From the NCBI RefSeq assembly GCF_000429945.1, contig NZ_AUCV01000014.1:1-64000 (forward strand): 64,000 nt of DNA. The letters are read 5' to 3'. The position numbers and the translations under genes were made by a program. Positions 19,925-28,319 of the stretch are shown piece by piece. The notes under the pieces were generated by a model that saw only the letters and a program-made list of their open reading frames with translations, was not told the DNA's origin and searched no databases. Positions within the stretch are counted from its first letter, which is position 1. Every line of letters begins with the position of its first letter. The DNA comes from Desulfogranum japonicum DSM 18378. GTDB taxonomy: Bacteria; Desulfobacterota; Desulfobulbia; Desulfobulbales; Desulfobulbaceae.

Positions 19925-20866
19925 TTATTTTTCCGGCTCAACTTTCTTCAGGTATTTAAATAAGTCGGAATCTGATGAAAGTACCAGTGAGGTATTGTCG
20001 GTGATAATATCCCGGTAGCTCTCAAGGCTTCGAATAAAGGCATAAAATTCAGGGTCTTTACTGTATACGTCACCGTAAATCTTGGTGGCCTTGGCATCGG
20101 CTTCACCCTTGATTTCCATGGCTTCTTTTTTAGCGGTTGAGATGATCTCTTGCAGTTCACGTTCAACCCTGCCGAGAATTTCCGCCTTTCGTCCTTCACC
20201 CAGAGACCGTTTTTCCGCTGCAATGCGTTTACGCTCTGAAATCATACGGTCATAGACCCTTTCCCGTACCGAATCAATGTAATTTACACGCTTAAACATC
20301 ACATCGATTAACTCAATACCATATTGAGGGGTGACCTTGGAGGCAGCTTCCAGCACCTGGTCACTGATAACGTCACGACCTTGATTCGGTGCTTTTATCA
20401 TATCCCTGGACTGGTGGGTCGAGGCAATATAGTCACTGGTCCAGTCGGAGCTGCGAATGATTTCAATAAGGTTGTTTTTGTTGACCAGGTCGCGCAGCGT
20501 ACCGTCAAGAATATCATCCAGCAGGCTCTGTGCGTAGCGTTCGCTACCGACAGCCTGGAGGAAACGCAGAGCATCACTTATGCGCCAGCGGGCTGTGGTA
20601 TCCAGGTAGATAAAAGTTTTGTCATTGGTCGGAATCTGGTTGGGTTCGCCATCCCAGATAAGGATTTTTTTCTCAAAATAACGAACTTTCTGCACAAATG
20701 GCATTTTGAATTTGAGACCAGCCTTGGTTAATGGCTCTCCGACAGGTTTACCAAACTGGGTAATGACAGCCTGTTGACCTTCCTCAAGGGTAAAAAATCC
20801 ATCCATGACAGAAAGCCCCGTGGCAAGGATCAGCAGAAGGAAAAGAATTTGTAATATTTTTTTCAT
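19925..20866 (-). CDS. hflC: HflC, SPFH-family regulator of FtsH
   Basis: A 313-residue inner-membrane protein with its bulk in the periplasm. There is an N-terminal membrane anchor (about 3-22), then the Band-7/SPFH domain (FTLEEGQQAVITQFGKPVGE, about 26-45; TTARWRISD; RDLVNKNNLIEII) and a helical region rich in Glu/Lys/Ala (RKAEILGRVERELQEIISTAKKEA). With HflK it forms the cage that controls membrane protein degradation by FtsH. It is 43 bases downstream of hflK and ends before a strong terminator. Confidence 0.95.
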   Translation of the reverse strand: MKKILQILFLLLILATGLSVMDGFFTLEEGQQAVITQFGKPVGEPLTKAGLKFKMPFVQKVRYFEKKILIWDGEPNQIPTNDKTFIYLDTTARWRISDALRFLQAVGSERYAQSLLDDILDGTLRDLVNKNNLIEIIRSSDWTSDYIASTHQSRDMIKAPNQGRDVISDQVLEAASKVTPQYGIELIDVMFKRVNYIDSVRERVYDRMISERKRIAAEKRSLGEGRKAEILGRVERELQEIISTAKKEAMEIKGEADAKATKIYGDVYSKDPEFYAFIRSLESYRDIITDNTSLVLSSDSDLFKYLKKVEPEK

Positions 20867-20909
20867 AGCTTGTACTCGCTGCTTGTAAGTGTCTGTGTAT
20901 GTCTGCAGA

Positions 20910-22022
20910 TTATTGTGCAGGTTGTGTGGAAACGTTGCGTCCTGTCACATCAAGTAGAGGCAGCACGTTGTTTTGCTGTTCATCCATGACATAGACGTGT
21001 TTCACATGGGGCAGTACTTCCTGCATGGCTTCAAGATACATACGCTGCCTTGTCACTTCCCTGGCACCTGAATATTCGTTGAAAATGGCCATGAAACGGT
21101 TTGTTTCACCTTGCGAACGGTTGACGCGTTCCACAGCGTATCCTTTGGCTTCTTCCACTATCTGTTTTGCGCTACCACGGGCCTTTGGAATGACTTTGTT
21201 GTATTGCTCTTCAGCTTCATTCACCAGCCGCTTCATATCCTGATCTGCTTCGTTCACTTCATTGAAAGCAGGTTTTACGCGTTCCGGCGGGTTAATGTCC
21301 TGCAACTGCAGGGTAACGATGTGTACGCCACATTCCAGGTTATCCAGTTCGGACTGTAACTCACGTTTGGCATCTCCAGCTAAAATTTCACGGTTGCCAA
21401 GCACATAATCAAAATCCATGTTACCGACTATACGGCGGGTAACCATCTCGGAAGCATCGCGAACAGCTTGTTTTACATCAGCGACCTTAAACAGGTAATT
21501 GATTGGGTCACTTACCTTGTATTGTACAATCCAGGCGACTTCGATGACATTTTTGTCACCTGTAAGCATGAGTGCTTCGTTGTCAAAATTGCTGTTTGAA
21601 TAGGTCGTCGATCTACCGGGGGTTTTGGTGCGAAAACCAAATTCCTCTTTTTGTACCTCTTCTACTTTAACCTTCCGAACTTCTTCAATGAGGGGAATTT
21701 TAAAATGCAGGCCCGGGGACGTGGTGCGGGAATATTCACCGAACCTGAGCAGCACGCCAAGCTCAGCAGGCTGGATGGTGTAAAAGGAGGTGAGGACGCC
21801 CTGCACTAAAAGGACTGCTCCAACGAGCAGGGCAATTTTTCCTGCACCGGAGAAAAAACCTGGCCCTTCCCCCTGGGGTGGAGATGGTTCGTTTCCTTCG
21901 GGACTCTGGTCGTCCTTCTGTTCAAAGGAATCCCGAATTTTTTTGATCAGAGAAGCGAGGAAATCCTCAGGAGAGGATGGACGTTTCTTCTGCCCCCACG
22001 GGGGTTGTTCGTTCATTGGCAT
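20910..22022 (-). CDS. hflK: HflK, SPFH-family regulator of FtsH
   Basis: A 370-residue partner of HflC. The N-terminal cytoplasmic tail is rich in Pro/Gly (PPWGQKKRPSSPEDF and a Pro/Ser/Gly stretch); the membrane segment is IALLVGAVLLVQGVLTSFYT; the SPFH domain follows (IQPAELGVLLRFGEYSRTT), and the C-terminal helix contains EEQYNKVIPKARGSAKQIVEEAKGYA. The frame is open to 22052, but GAGG lies 9 bases before the ATG at 22022 (MPMNEQ). First gene of hflKC. Confidence 0.94.
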   Translation of the reverse strand: MPMNEQPPWGQKKRPSSPEDFLASLIKKIRDSFEQKDDQSPEGNEPSPPQGEGPGFFSGAGKIALLVGAVLLVQGVLTSFYTIQPAELGVLLRFGEYSRTTSPGLHFKIPLIEEVRKVKVEEVQKEEFGFRTKTPGRSTTYSNSNFDNEALMLTGDKNVIEVAWIVQYKVSDPINYLFKVADVKQAVRDASEMVTRRIVGNMDFDYVLGNREILAGDAKRELQSELDNLECGVHIVTLQLQDINPPERVKPAFNEVNEADQDMKRLVNEAEEQYNKVIPKARGSAKQIVEEAKGYAVERVNRSQGETNRFMAIFNEYSGAREVTRQRMYLEAMQEVLPHVKHVYVMDEQQNNVLPLLDVTGRNVSTQPAQ

Positions 22023-22466
22023 GGATAAAAACCTCTGTATGAGTTTTCGCAAATATGAAAATGGAGTTGTCAGTGTCTGTCCAGATAGATGCTTTCCAAT
22101 ACAACGCTATGATATTATACTCAAATAATCGCCATGGGTATGTTGCGATACCTGTGGGCAAAATTCTCAGCATAACATAAAATTGGACAAAAAGACCATG
22201 TATGGACAGGCACCAGATAAACACTGCCTTCTACCAGAGAATAAAAAAGAACGCGCATAAACGTCAAGTATTGTATACATGGAGAGTGGTGTCGTCAATC
22301 GTCTGGAGCTTGCATTTTCAGCGACTTTTTGAAAAAACGTTGAAATTATGTCTGGGAGGGAAGGGTTTTTAGAGTATCTCCAAAATCGTCCGGTTTTCCA
22401 AAAAAAATATTTCAGTCAGTTAAAGCTTAGGGCCGCGGGACAAATACATTATCTGATCTCAATGGA
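22023..22466. other. Upstream region of hflK, nothing recognised
   Basis: About 440 bases between the rhomboid gene and hflK. It contains GTGTCTGTCCAGA (about 22070), a motif shared with other intergenic regions here. No gene seen. Confidence 0.35.
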
Positions 22467-23417
22467 TCAATACGGCCAGTATTGAAATGGAATGCCTGAA
22501 TAGTGAAAAGCGCAAAACCAGCTGAGCGCTACCAGGCTGACGGCACAGAGAAAGCATACTGTCTGGAATTTGTGGCTTTCAGCTTGCTGTTCAATGTGTA
22601 ATCCACGGATAAGCAGGCCGCTGAAAATACCCGCACACAGTCCGAAAAGATGTGCACCCAGATCTGTCCTTTCTCCGCCGCTGCCCAGTAGAGCCAGCAG
22701 GCTGACACCAGCACCGAGGGGGATTAACAGGCTGGTTGTGAATTTTCCACGGCGGAGCAGCTGTATTCCGACGAACAGGCCGATGCAGCTGAATACTATG
22801 GTGGAAAATCCAACGGAGAGATGCTGCTCAGTGCGTAACGCAATGTTTATCCAGTTGGCCATGGCACCCGTAAGAATGGCTATGGACCAGGTTGTTCCAG
22901 GTCCAAGAAAACGGCTTAACTCATGCATCAAATATCCTCCGATCAGTACATTGCCTGTCAGATGTACGATATCTGCATGTAAGGTCAACGCTGTGACGAG
23001 TCTCCACCATTGACCTTGCTCAATAATTGCTGTCCTGCTTACGGCCCCCTGGAGAAACCATGGATTGTGTTGGGTCCATTCGCCTGTGTGAAGGAAAAAA
23101 GAACATAAAAGAACCATTATCGGCAAGGTGACTGGGTCAAAATGTGTTCCATGGGGAAAGGATGGAGTCTCTGGCTCTGGCCAGTTGATATTTTCCTGGT
23201 AATATTGTGTCAGATGATCGATAGCCCGGGAGGCATCATCGGGTCGAACCTGTATTTCTCCTGAAGAAAGGAGTATCTGATGTTCAACATCCACTGAGGA
23301 AAGGACCAGTGAAAGGGTTTGCAGTTCATCACTATCTCCTGTTGCAATACTTACCCAGGTAGAGGAGGCCGACTGGGAAAGGATGTCTGCAGCAGGTGTC
23401 GTTTTTTGGCAACTCAT
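22467..23417 (-). CDS. Rhomboid-family intramembrane serine protease
   Basis: A 316-residue membrane protein. The first 85 residues are a soluble domain of small ferredoxin-like type (HQILLSSGEIQVRPDDASRAIDHL). The rhomboid core follows with about six to seven helices: HADIVHLTGNVLIGG (HxxxxHxxxN motif), SVGFSTIVFSCIG with the likely nucleophile Ser in GFST (normally GASG or GxSG), and DLGAHLFGLCAG with the catalytic His. The Gly after Ser is replaced by Thr, so activity should be tested. Substrates unknown; transcribed divergently from the Tim44-like gene. Confidence 0.85.
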   Translation of the reverse strand: MSCQKTTPAADILSQSASSTWVSIATGDSDELQTLSLVLSSVDVEHQILLSSGEIQVRPDDASRAIDHLTQYYQENINWPEPETPSFPHGTHFDPVTLPIMVLLCSFFLHTGEWTQHNPWFLQGAVSRTAIIEQGQWWRLVTALTLHADIVHLTGNVLIGGYLMHELSRFLGPGTTWSIAILTGAMANWINIALRTEQHLSVGFSTIVFSCIGLFVGIQLLRRGKFTTSLLIPLGAGVSLLALLGSGGERTDLGAHLFGLCAGIFSGLLIRGLHIEQQAESHKFQTVCFLCAVSLVALSWFCAFHYSGIPFQYWPY

Positions 23418-23787
23418 AGATTCAAAAAGGAGAAAAACTCTTCGCCCGGAATTTTTCCGAGTATATTGTGCAATGGATGCCAGGCGCCAGACATGTTACC
23501 ATGCAACATTGATAACTCCTGAGCATCGTTATTGCCTTGACTCTGGGTATTTAAAGCTTAACTTCTTTCGTGTTTGGGATCACCGGATTTTTTTCACGCT
23601 GTAGAACATTTTGTTTAAGCACAGGGGCTTCGCGCAGGCCAGGGATGCAGAAATGTATTGCAGGCTACTGTGAACAATACGTCTATGTTGCTTTAGCCTA
23701 TAATACTGTATGATACCCGGGCAGTAATGAATCCTGTATGCAAGATGGCCAACAGTAAATCATGACAAAGGAAAGAGTAATCACGTT
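23418..23787. other. Divergent promoter region, no gene
   Basis: About 370 bases between the rhomboid and Tim44-like genes. It should hold both promoters, but no clear sites were recognised. Confidence 0.35.
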
Positions 23788-24726
23788 ATGCAAAATTGGT
23801 TGAAATTCACTCCGCTTTTTTTGGTCATGGCTGCCCTTTTGTTTTGTGAGGCAGGCATCACCACCAAATATGCGGACGCGAAAAGTATGTCTGGGGGTAA
23901 AAGGTTCAGCCGTCCGGCTCCGAGTAACACCCCTCGCTCGGCGCCTTCACAGTCCTACAATAAGCAACAGACAGGTCAGAAGTCAAGTTTTGGCCGTGGT
24001 CTGGCTGGGGGACTGCTCGGTGGCGCGCTTGGAGGGCTGCTGTTTGGCAGCATGTTTGGTATGGGCGGTTCGGGTATGGGAATATTACCTCTGCTTGTTT
24101 TGGGGGTTGTAGGGTATATCCTGTATAAAAAATTTATAAATAGGCCGACCAGTTCCTCATCACCCGGCTTTCAGCCTCCACCACAGAATGGTACCGGTAA
24201 CGGTCAGGTATACCAGGGGAATTTCGGAGCAGGAGGAACAAATAGCGTAGGCCCTCCTCCGGTACCACCGGAAGCTTCTCTTGAAAGCGGATTGGCAGAA
24301 ATTCGTATGAGTGATCCTGGCTTTGATGATGCTCATTTTATAGAGGTGGCTTCTGATGTGTTTTTCCAAGTACAGGCAGGCTGGATGCGTCGAGATCTCG
24401 ACAGCTACCGTCATCTGCTCGGCACACAGTTAGCATCGGAGTATGAGCAGCATTTCAAGGAAATGAAAGCCAAAGGGCATATTAACAAATTGGAGAGTAT
24501 CGCCATTCGAAAAGTTGAGATGGTGGATGCAGGGTCAGTTAACGGTGAAGATTTTGTGACTGTCCTTTTTACTGCCAATCTGCTCGATTATACTGTGGAC
24601 GACACCACAGGCGACCTCATTTCGGGAAGCATGACTCAGCCTATCAAGTTTGCTGAAAAATGGACCTGGGCTCGTCCCATCCGTACAGAAAATTGGAAGC
24701 TTGAGGGCATTGAAGAGGTCGGATAA
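23788..24726 (+). CDS. Tim44-like domain protein
   Basis: A 312-residue protein. It has an N-terminal hydrophobic segment (LKFTPLFLVMAALLFCEAG), a Ser/Pro/Gln-rich stretch, a Gly-rich hydrophobic region (GLAGGLLGGALGGLLFGSMFG) with a second membrane helix (ILPLLVLGVVGYILY), a Pro/Gly linker, and a C-terminal Tim44-like domain from about 175 (HFIEVASDVFFQVQAGWMRRDL... ending in WKLEGIEEV). The family is related to the membrane-binding domain of mitochondrial Tim44; the bacterial role is poorly known. AAGGAAAGAG precedes the ATG, and a terminator follows. Confidence 0.85.
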   Translation: MQNWLKFTPLFLVMAALLFCEAGITTKYADAKSMSGGKRFSRPAPSNTPRSAPSQSYNKQQTGQKSSFGRGLAGGLLGGALGGLLFGSMFGMGGSGMGILPLLVLGVVGYILYKKFINRPTSSSSPGFQPPPQNGTGNGQVYQGNFGAGGTNSVGPPPVPPEASLESGLAEIRMSDPGFDDAHFIEVASDVFFQVQAGWMRRDLDSYRHLLGTQLASEYEQHFKEMKAKGHINKLESIAIRKVEMVDAGSVNGEDFVTVLFTANLLDYTVDDTTGDLISGSMTQPIKFAEKWTWARPIRTENWKLEGIEEVG

Positions 24727-24761
24727 CAGATCCGGATTCATACGTTGCACAGAAGTAACTG

Positions 24762-24798
24762 GGCTGTGTCAGAGGAACTCCTGATACAGCCTTTTTTT
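24762..24798 (+). terminator. Terminator after the Tim44-like gene
   Basis: Stem GGCTGTGTCAG / CTGATACAGCC (one G-T pair), 8-base loop, followed by seven T residues. Confidence 0.9.
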
Positions 24799-25385
24799 AT
24801 TGTAACGGTTTATAGAGATGTCTGTGACGTCTGGCAACTGGCCTTTCTTGGCAATTGGTTACCAGTACGCTCTGTCTTATTTACCAAGGTCATTATTTTT
24901 CTGTTCTTTTCTTCTTTCCATAAGATGGAAATCGCTGTATTTTCCCTGCTTCATTTCATGAATGTTTGCCTGTTGTCAGGAAATGGTTAGAAAATTGCTA
25001 TGATTGGATTGGGTTACGGTTAGCATGTATATATCCTGCAACAGGTTATGAACTGTACAGGAGAAACGGCAGGTTGATTGATGCTGGCAAGATAACTCAT
25101 CTTTGAAGGAATTGAGTAGTTTGCGGATGATGTCTTTTTTTTGCGACATTTTAAGGTGGGCGAAAAGATGTTGGGAGACAACGCATTCAGGTTTTCTAAA
25201 TTAGGGAACCATAGTGTGTGGTTTGTGGTTGTACCTAAAAAGAGACACGTGTACTGCTGGAACGAGTCTTCTGCAGAGGGTATGATTTGTGTAAATGTGT
25301 ATAAAAATGGCTGTTTTTGTTCGTTTTTTTTATTTGAAGAATGCGGGCTACGTTTGGTACGTGAAAATAGGTGGATGTGTACTTT
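24799..25385. other. Upstream region of the glucan synthase gene
   Basis: About 590 A+T-rich bases. An 82-codon frame (25141-25389) overlaps the next start but has no ribosome binding site or recognisable product. Nothing else was recognised. Confidence 0.35.
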
Positions 25386-28028
25386 ATGAATAAACTTTCT
25401 TTGTTATTAGTGCTTCTAATCGGGGGCCTCAGCTTTATGACCTGGGCTATTTTTAATCGACCGGATCAGTTGCCCACCTGGCCCAGCCATATTGATGGTT
25501 TTTCTTTTAACCCTATGCGCATGCATAATGATCCCAGCCTGGAGCAGTATCCCACCATTGAAGAGATTGAGCAGGACTTGGCTTTGCTTGAGGGGAGCGT
25601 GTATTCAGTTCGTACCTATTCTGTGCTCGGCACCCTTGGTGATATTCCAAAATTGGCAAGTGAGCACAACCTGAATGTGGCTGTTGGCGTCTGGATCGGA
25701 ACGGATATGGAGCGCAATGAAGCAGAATTGAAAAAGCTCTTTTCCGTGTATGGTGAATCCATTCGTAACATTGTAAGGGTTGTCATCGGCAACGAGTCAT
25801 TACTGCGCAATGATGTCTCTGTACATACCTTGATCGGGTACCTTGACCGTATGCAGAAGGTCATCAATGCGCCTATCAGCACTGCGGAGCCCTGGCATGT
25901 CTGGCTTGACCATCCTGAGTTGGTGGAGCATGTGGATTATCTTGCTGTGCATATCCTCCCGTACTGGGAAGGTATAGAGGTGAATGAGGCCATCAACTTC
26001 ACTAAATCCCGGATGCAAATGCTGCAGGAGGCGTATCCGAACAAACCCATTGTAATTACTGAGATTGGCTGGCCAAGCCGTGGTTCGACCAGAGGGCAGG
26101 CAAGCGCATCATTGGCCAACCAGGCTACGTTTTTACGTAAATTTCTTGATGTGGCGCAACAGGAAAATTACACATATTACATTATGGAGGCCTTTGACCA
26201 GGTCTGGAAAAGAGAGCTCGAAGGAGAAGTCGGTACAGCATGGGGCGTATATGATGCAGACCGTGTGGCGAAGTTTCCCCATATTGAACCGGTTATCCGC
26301 ATTCCTGAATGGCCGACCCTGGCAGGCCTGTGTACTTCACTGGCCCTGGTGGTGGCAGCATTTCTCTTTCGTGATTCCAAGGGACTCACCTATAAGGGGC
26401 GTGGTTTCCTGACCGTGTTGACCTATGCCGTTGTTACTGCCACTGTCTGGATTGTTTATGACTATACCCAGCGGTATCTTACCACGGGAACGCTAATAGT
26501 TGGTGTGCTCATGATCCTTTCAGCTCTCGGCATAGGGGTGGTTCTGCTTGCTGAAGCCCATGAATGGGCGGAAGCACTCTGGCTGGGGTCGTTGCGAAGA
26601 ATGCCCAAAGATACTGAAAAATCAGAATACCAGCCGAAAGTTTCCATCCATGTCCCTGCCTATAACGAGCCGCCAGACATGCTCATACAGACCCTTGATT
26701 GTCTTGCTGCGCTCTGCTATCCGGATTATGAGGTACTTGTCATTGACAATAACACCAAGGATCCCAATGTCTGGAAACCCGTTGAGGAGCACTGTAAACA
26801 ACTGGGAGAACGCTTCAAATTTTTTCATGTAGCTCCTCTGGAGGGATTTAAAGCCGGTGCGCTTAATTTTGCCTTGAAGCATACCGCAGAGGATGCCGAG
26901 GTGATTGCTGTAATTGATTCAGACTATCTGGTCAGCCCGGATTGGCTTAAAGACCTGGCTCCTTTATATGAAAATCCCAAAGTAGCCATAGTCCAGGCTC
27001 CCCAGGATTATCATGATGGCCAGGAGTCTGCATTCAAGGCCATGATCCATGCAGAGTATAATGGTTTTTTTCATATTGGCATGGTGACCCGGAATGAGCG
27101 TAATGCCATTATTCAACACGGAACCATGACCATGGTTCGTCTTCAAGTAATGAAGGACATCCAGGGATGGGCAGAGTGGTGTATCACAGAAGATGCAGAG
27201 CTCGGACTCCGTATCTTTGCTGATGGCTATGAAGCGATATATGTGCCCAAGAGTTATGGCCAGGGGCTTATGCCAGATACTTTCCTGGACTTTAAAAAGC
27301 AACGTTTCAGATGGGCCTACGGTGCCATGTTGATCATTCGACACCATCTGGCAGCTCTGCTTGGATTGAAAAAGACCAGTCTGACCAGGGGACAGCGGTA
27401 TCATTTTTTAGCAGGATGGTTACCGTGGCTTGCAGATGGTGTGAATATGCTCTTTAACCTGGGTGCATTGACCTGGACAACTCTTATGATTGTGAAACCG
27501 GCATATTTCAGTCCCCCGGAAGCATTGTTTTCACTTATGCCTTTGACCTTCTTTGCTTTTAAGATACTGAAAATGTTTGCTCTTTATCGCTGGCGCATCA
27601 AGGCTGGTTACCGTCAGTGTCTTGCTGCAGGTCTTGCTGGCCTGGCACTTTCGCATACCATTGGTCGTGCCATGCTGGCAGGTTTTATCACCAAGGGGAT
27701 CGGCTTTTTCAGAACACCAAAAATGTCTTCGAAAAATAAGTTGCTCCAGGCCATGGCTGCATGCAGGGAAGAACTGCTGTTTGCCATAGCCTTTTTGCTG
27801 GGAGGCTATGCGTTGGGGATGACCCAGGACCTGTCACTGTTTGATTTACGTATGTGGCGTTTGGTACTCTTTGTACAGACAATGCCGTTTCTCGCAGCTA
27901 TCCTGGTTTCTCTGATCAGTGCCATGCCATGGCTTCCAGCCTGGCTTATTGGAGCCATGAAGCCCATTGACCGGGCTACAGAACCTGGAAAAGTACCGCG
28001 ACAGACCGGTTCCGGTTTTGTCTTCTGA
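25386..28028 (+). CDS. GH17-GT2 fusion, membrane beta-glucan synthase (NdvB-like)
   Basis: An 880-residue protein. A first membrane segment (LLLVLLIGGLSFMTWAIF) is followed by a periplasmic GH17-type domain (about 30-310) with the acid/base Glu in VIGNESLLR (about 135) and the nucleophile Glu in ITEIGWPS (about 224). After three helices (about 315-400) comes a cytoplasmic GT2 domain (about 415-650) with DSDY, TEDAELGLR and QRFRWAYG, the catalytic set of processive beta-glycan synthases, and then several more helices. In Pseudomonas and rhizobia such fusions make periplasmic beta-1,3-type or cyclic glucans. AGGTGG sits 10 bases before the ATG at 25386. It faces a phosphoglycerol-transferase-like gene that may decorate the product. 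Confidence 0.85.
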   Translation: MNKLSLLLVLLIGGLSFMTWAIFNRPDQLPTWPSHIDGFSFNPMRMHNDPSLEQYPTIEEIEQDLALLEGSVYSVRTYSVLGTLGDIPKLASEHNLNVAVGVWIGTDMERNEAELKKLFSVYGESIRNIVRVVIGNESLLRNDVSVHTLIGYLDRMQKVINAPISTAEPWHVWLDHPELVEHVDYLAVHILPYWEGIEVNEAINFTKSRMQMLQEAYPNKPIVITEIGWPSRGSTRGQASASLANQATFLRKFLDVAQQENYTYYIMEAFDQVWKRELEGEVGTAWGVYDADRVAKFPHIEPVIRIPEWPTLAGLCTSLALVVAAFLFRDSKGLTYKGRGFLTVLTYAVVTATVWIVYDYTQRYLTTGTLIVGVLMILSALGIGVVLLAEAHEWAEALWLGSLRRMPKDTEKSEYQPKVSIHVPAYNEPPDMLIQTLDCLAALCYPDYEVLVIDNNTKDPNVWKPVEEHCKQLGERFKFFHVAPLEGFKAGALNFALKHTAEDAEVIAVIDSDYLVSPDWLKDLAPLYENPKVAIVQAPQDYHDGQESAFKAMIHAEYNGFFHIGMVTRNERNAIIQHGTMTMVRLQVMKDIQGWAEWCITEDAELGLRIFADGYEAIYVPKSYGQGLMPDTFLDFKKQRFRWAYGAMLIIRHHLAALLGLKKTSLTRGQRYHFLAGWLPWLADGVNMLFNLGALTWTTLMIVKPAYFSPPEALFSLMPLTFFAFKILKMFALYRWRIKAGYRQCLAAGLAGLALSHTIGRAMLAGFITKGIGFFRTPKMSSKNKLLQAMAACREELLFAIAFLLGGYALGMTQDLSLFDLRMWRLVLFVQTMPFLAAILVSLISAMPWLPAWLIGAMKPIDRATEPGKVPRQTGSGFVF

Positions 28029-28044
28029 AAAGGTAACTGTAGAG

Positions 28045-28121
28045 ACTGTCCGGAACTGTAGATTTTGTTTACGAGCAGGGACGCGAGGGGTGAAATCTCG
28101 TAAAGTCCATTTCCGGACAGT
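28045..28121. repeat. 77-bp palindromic element
   Basis: Perfect 11-bp ends ACTGTCCGGAA / TTCCGGACAGT enclose a second pair of arms TTTACGAG / CTCGTAAA. It lies 16 bases after the glucan synthase stop, between convergent genes. The ends resemble GTCTGTCC-type motifs elsewhere in the window (30431, 22072, 18752). Confidence 0.65.
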
Positions 28122-28319
28122 ATTCTAAATATAATATTCTTCGGGTGTAATGCGTGCAGGACGCCTGAGGTGTTTGCAATCAGGCAGCCTGATCGCGGAA
28201 AGGTCAGGGGGCACTGTAAGCAATTCCCTTCGGGGAACATCGTGTTCCCCGAAGAATGTTCTCCTGCAAGAGTCTGATGGACCGCCTGAGCCCGTATTTC
28301 TCATGACTGCTTGTGAGGC

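Noticed and set aside
25141-25389. 82-codon frame upstream of the glucan synthase
   Set aside because: No ribosome site or recognisable product, and it overlaps the next start.
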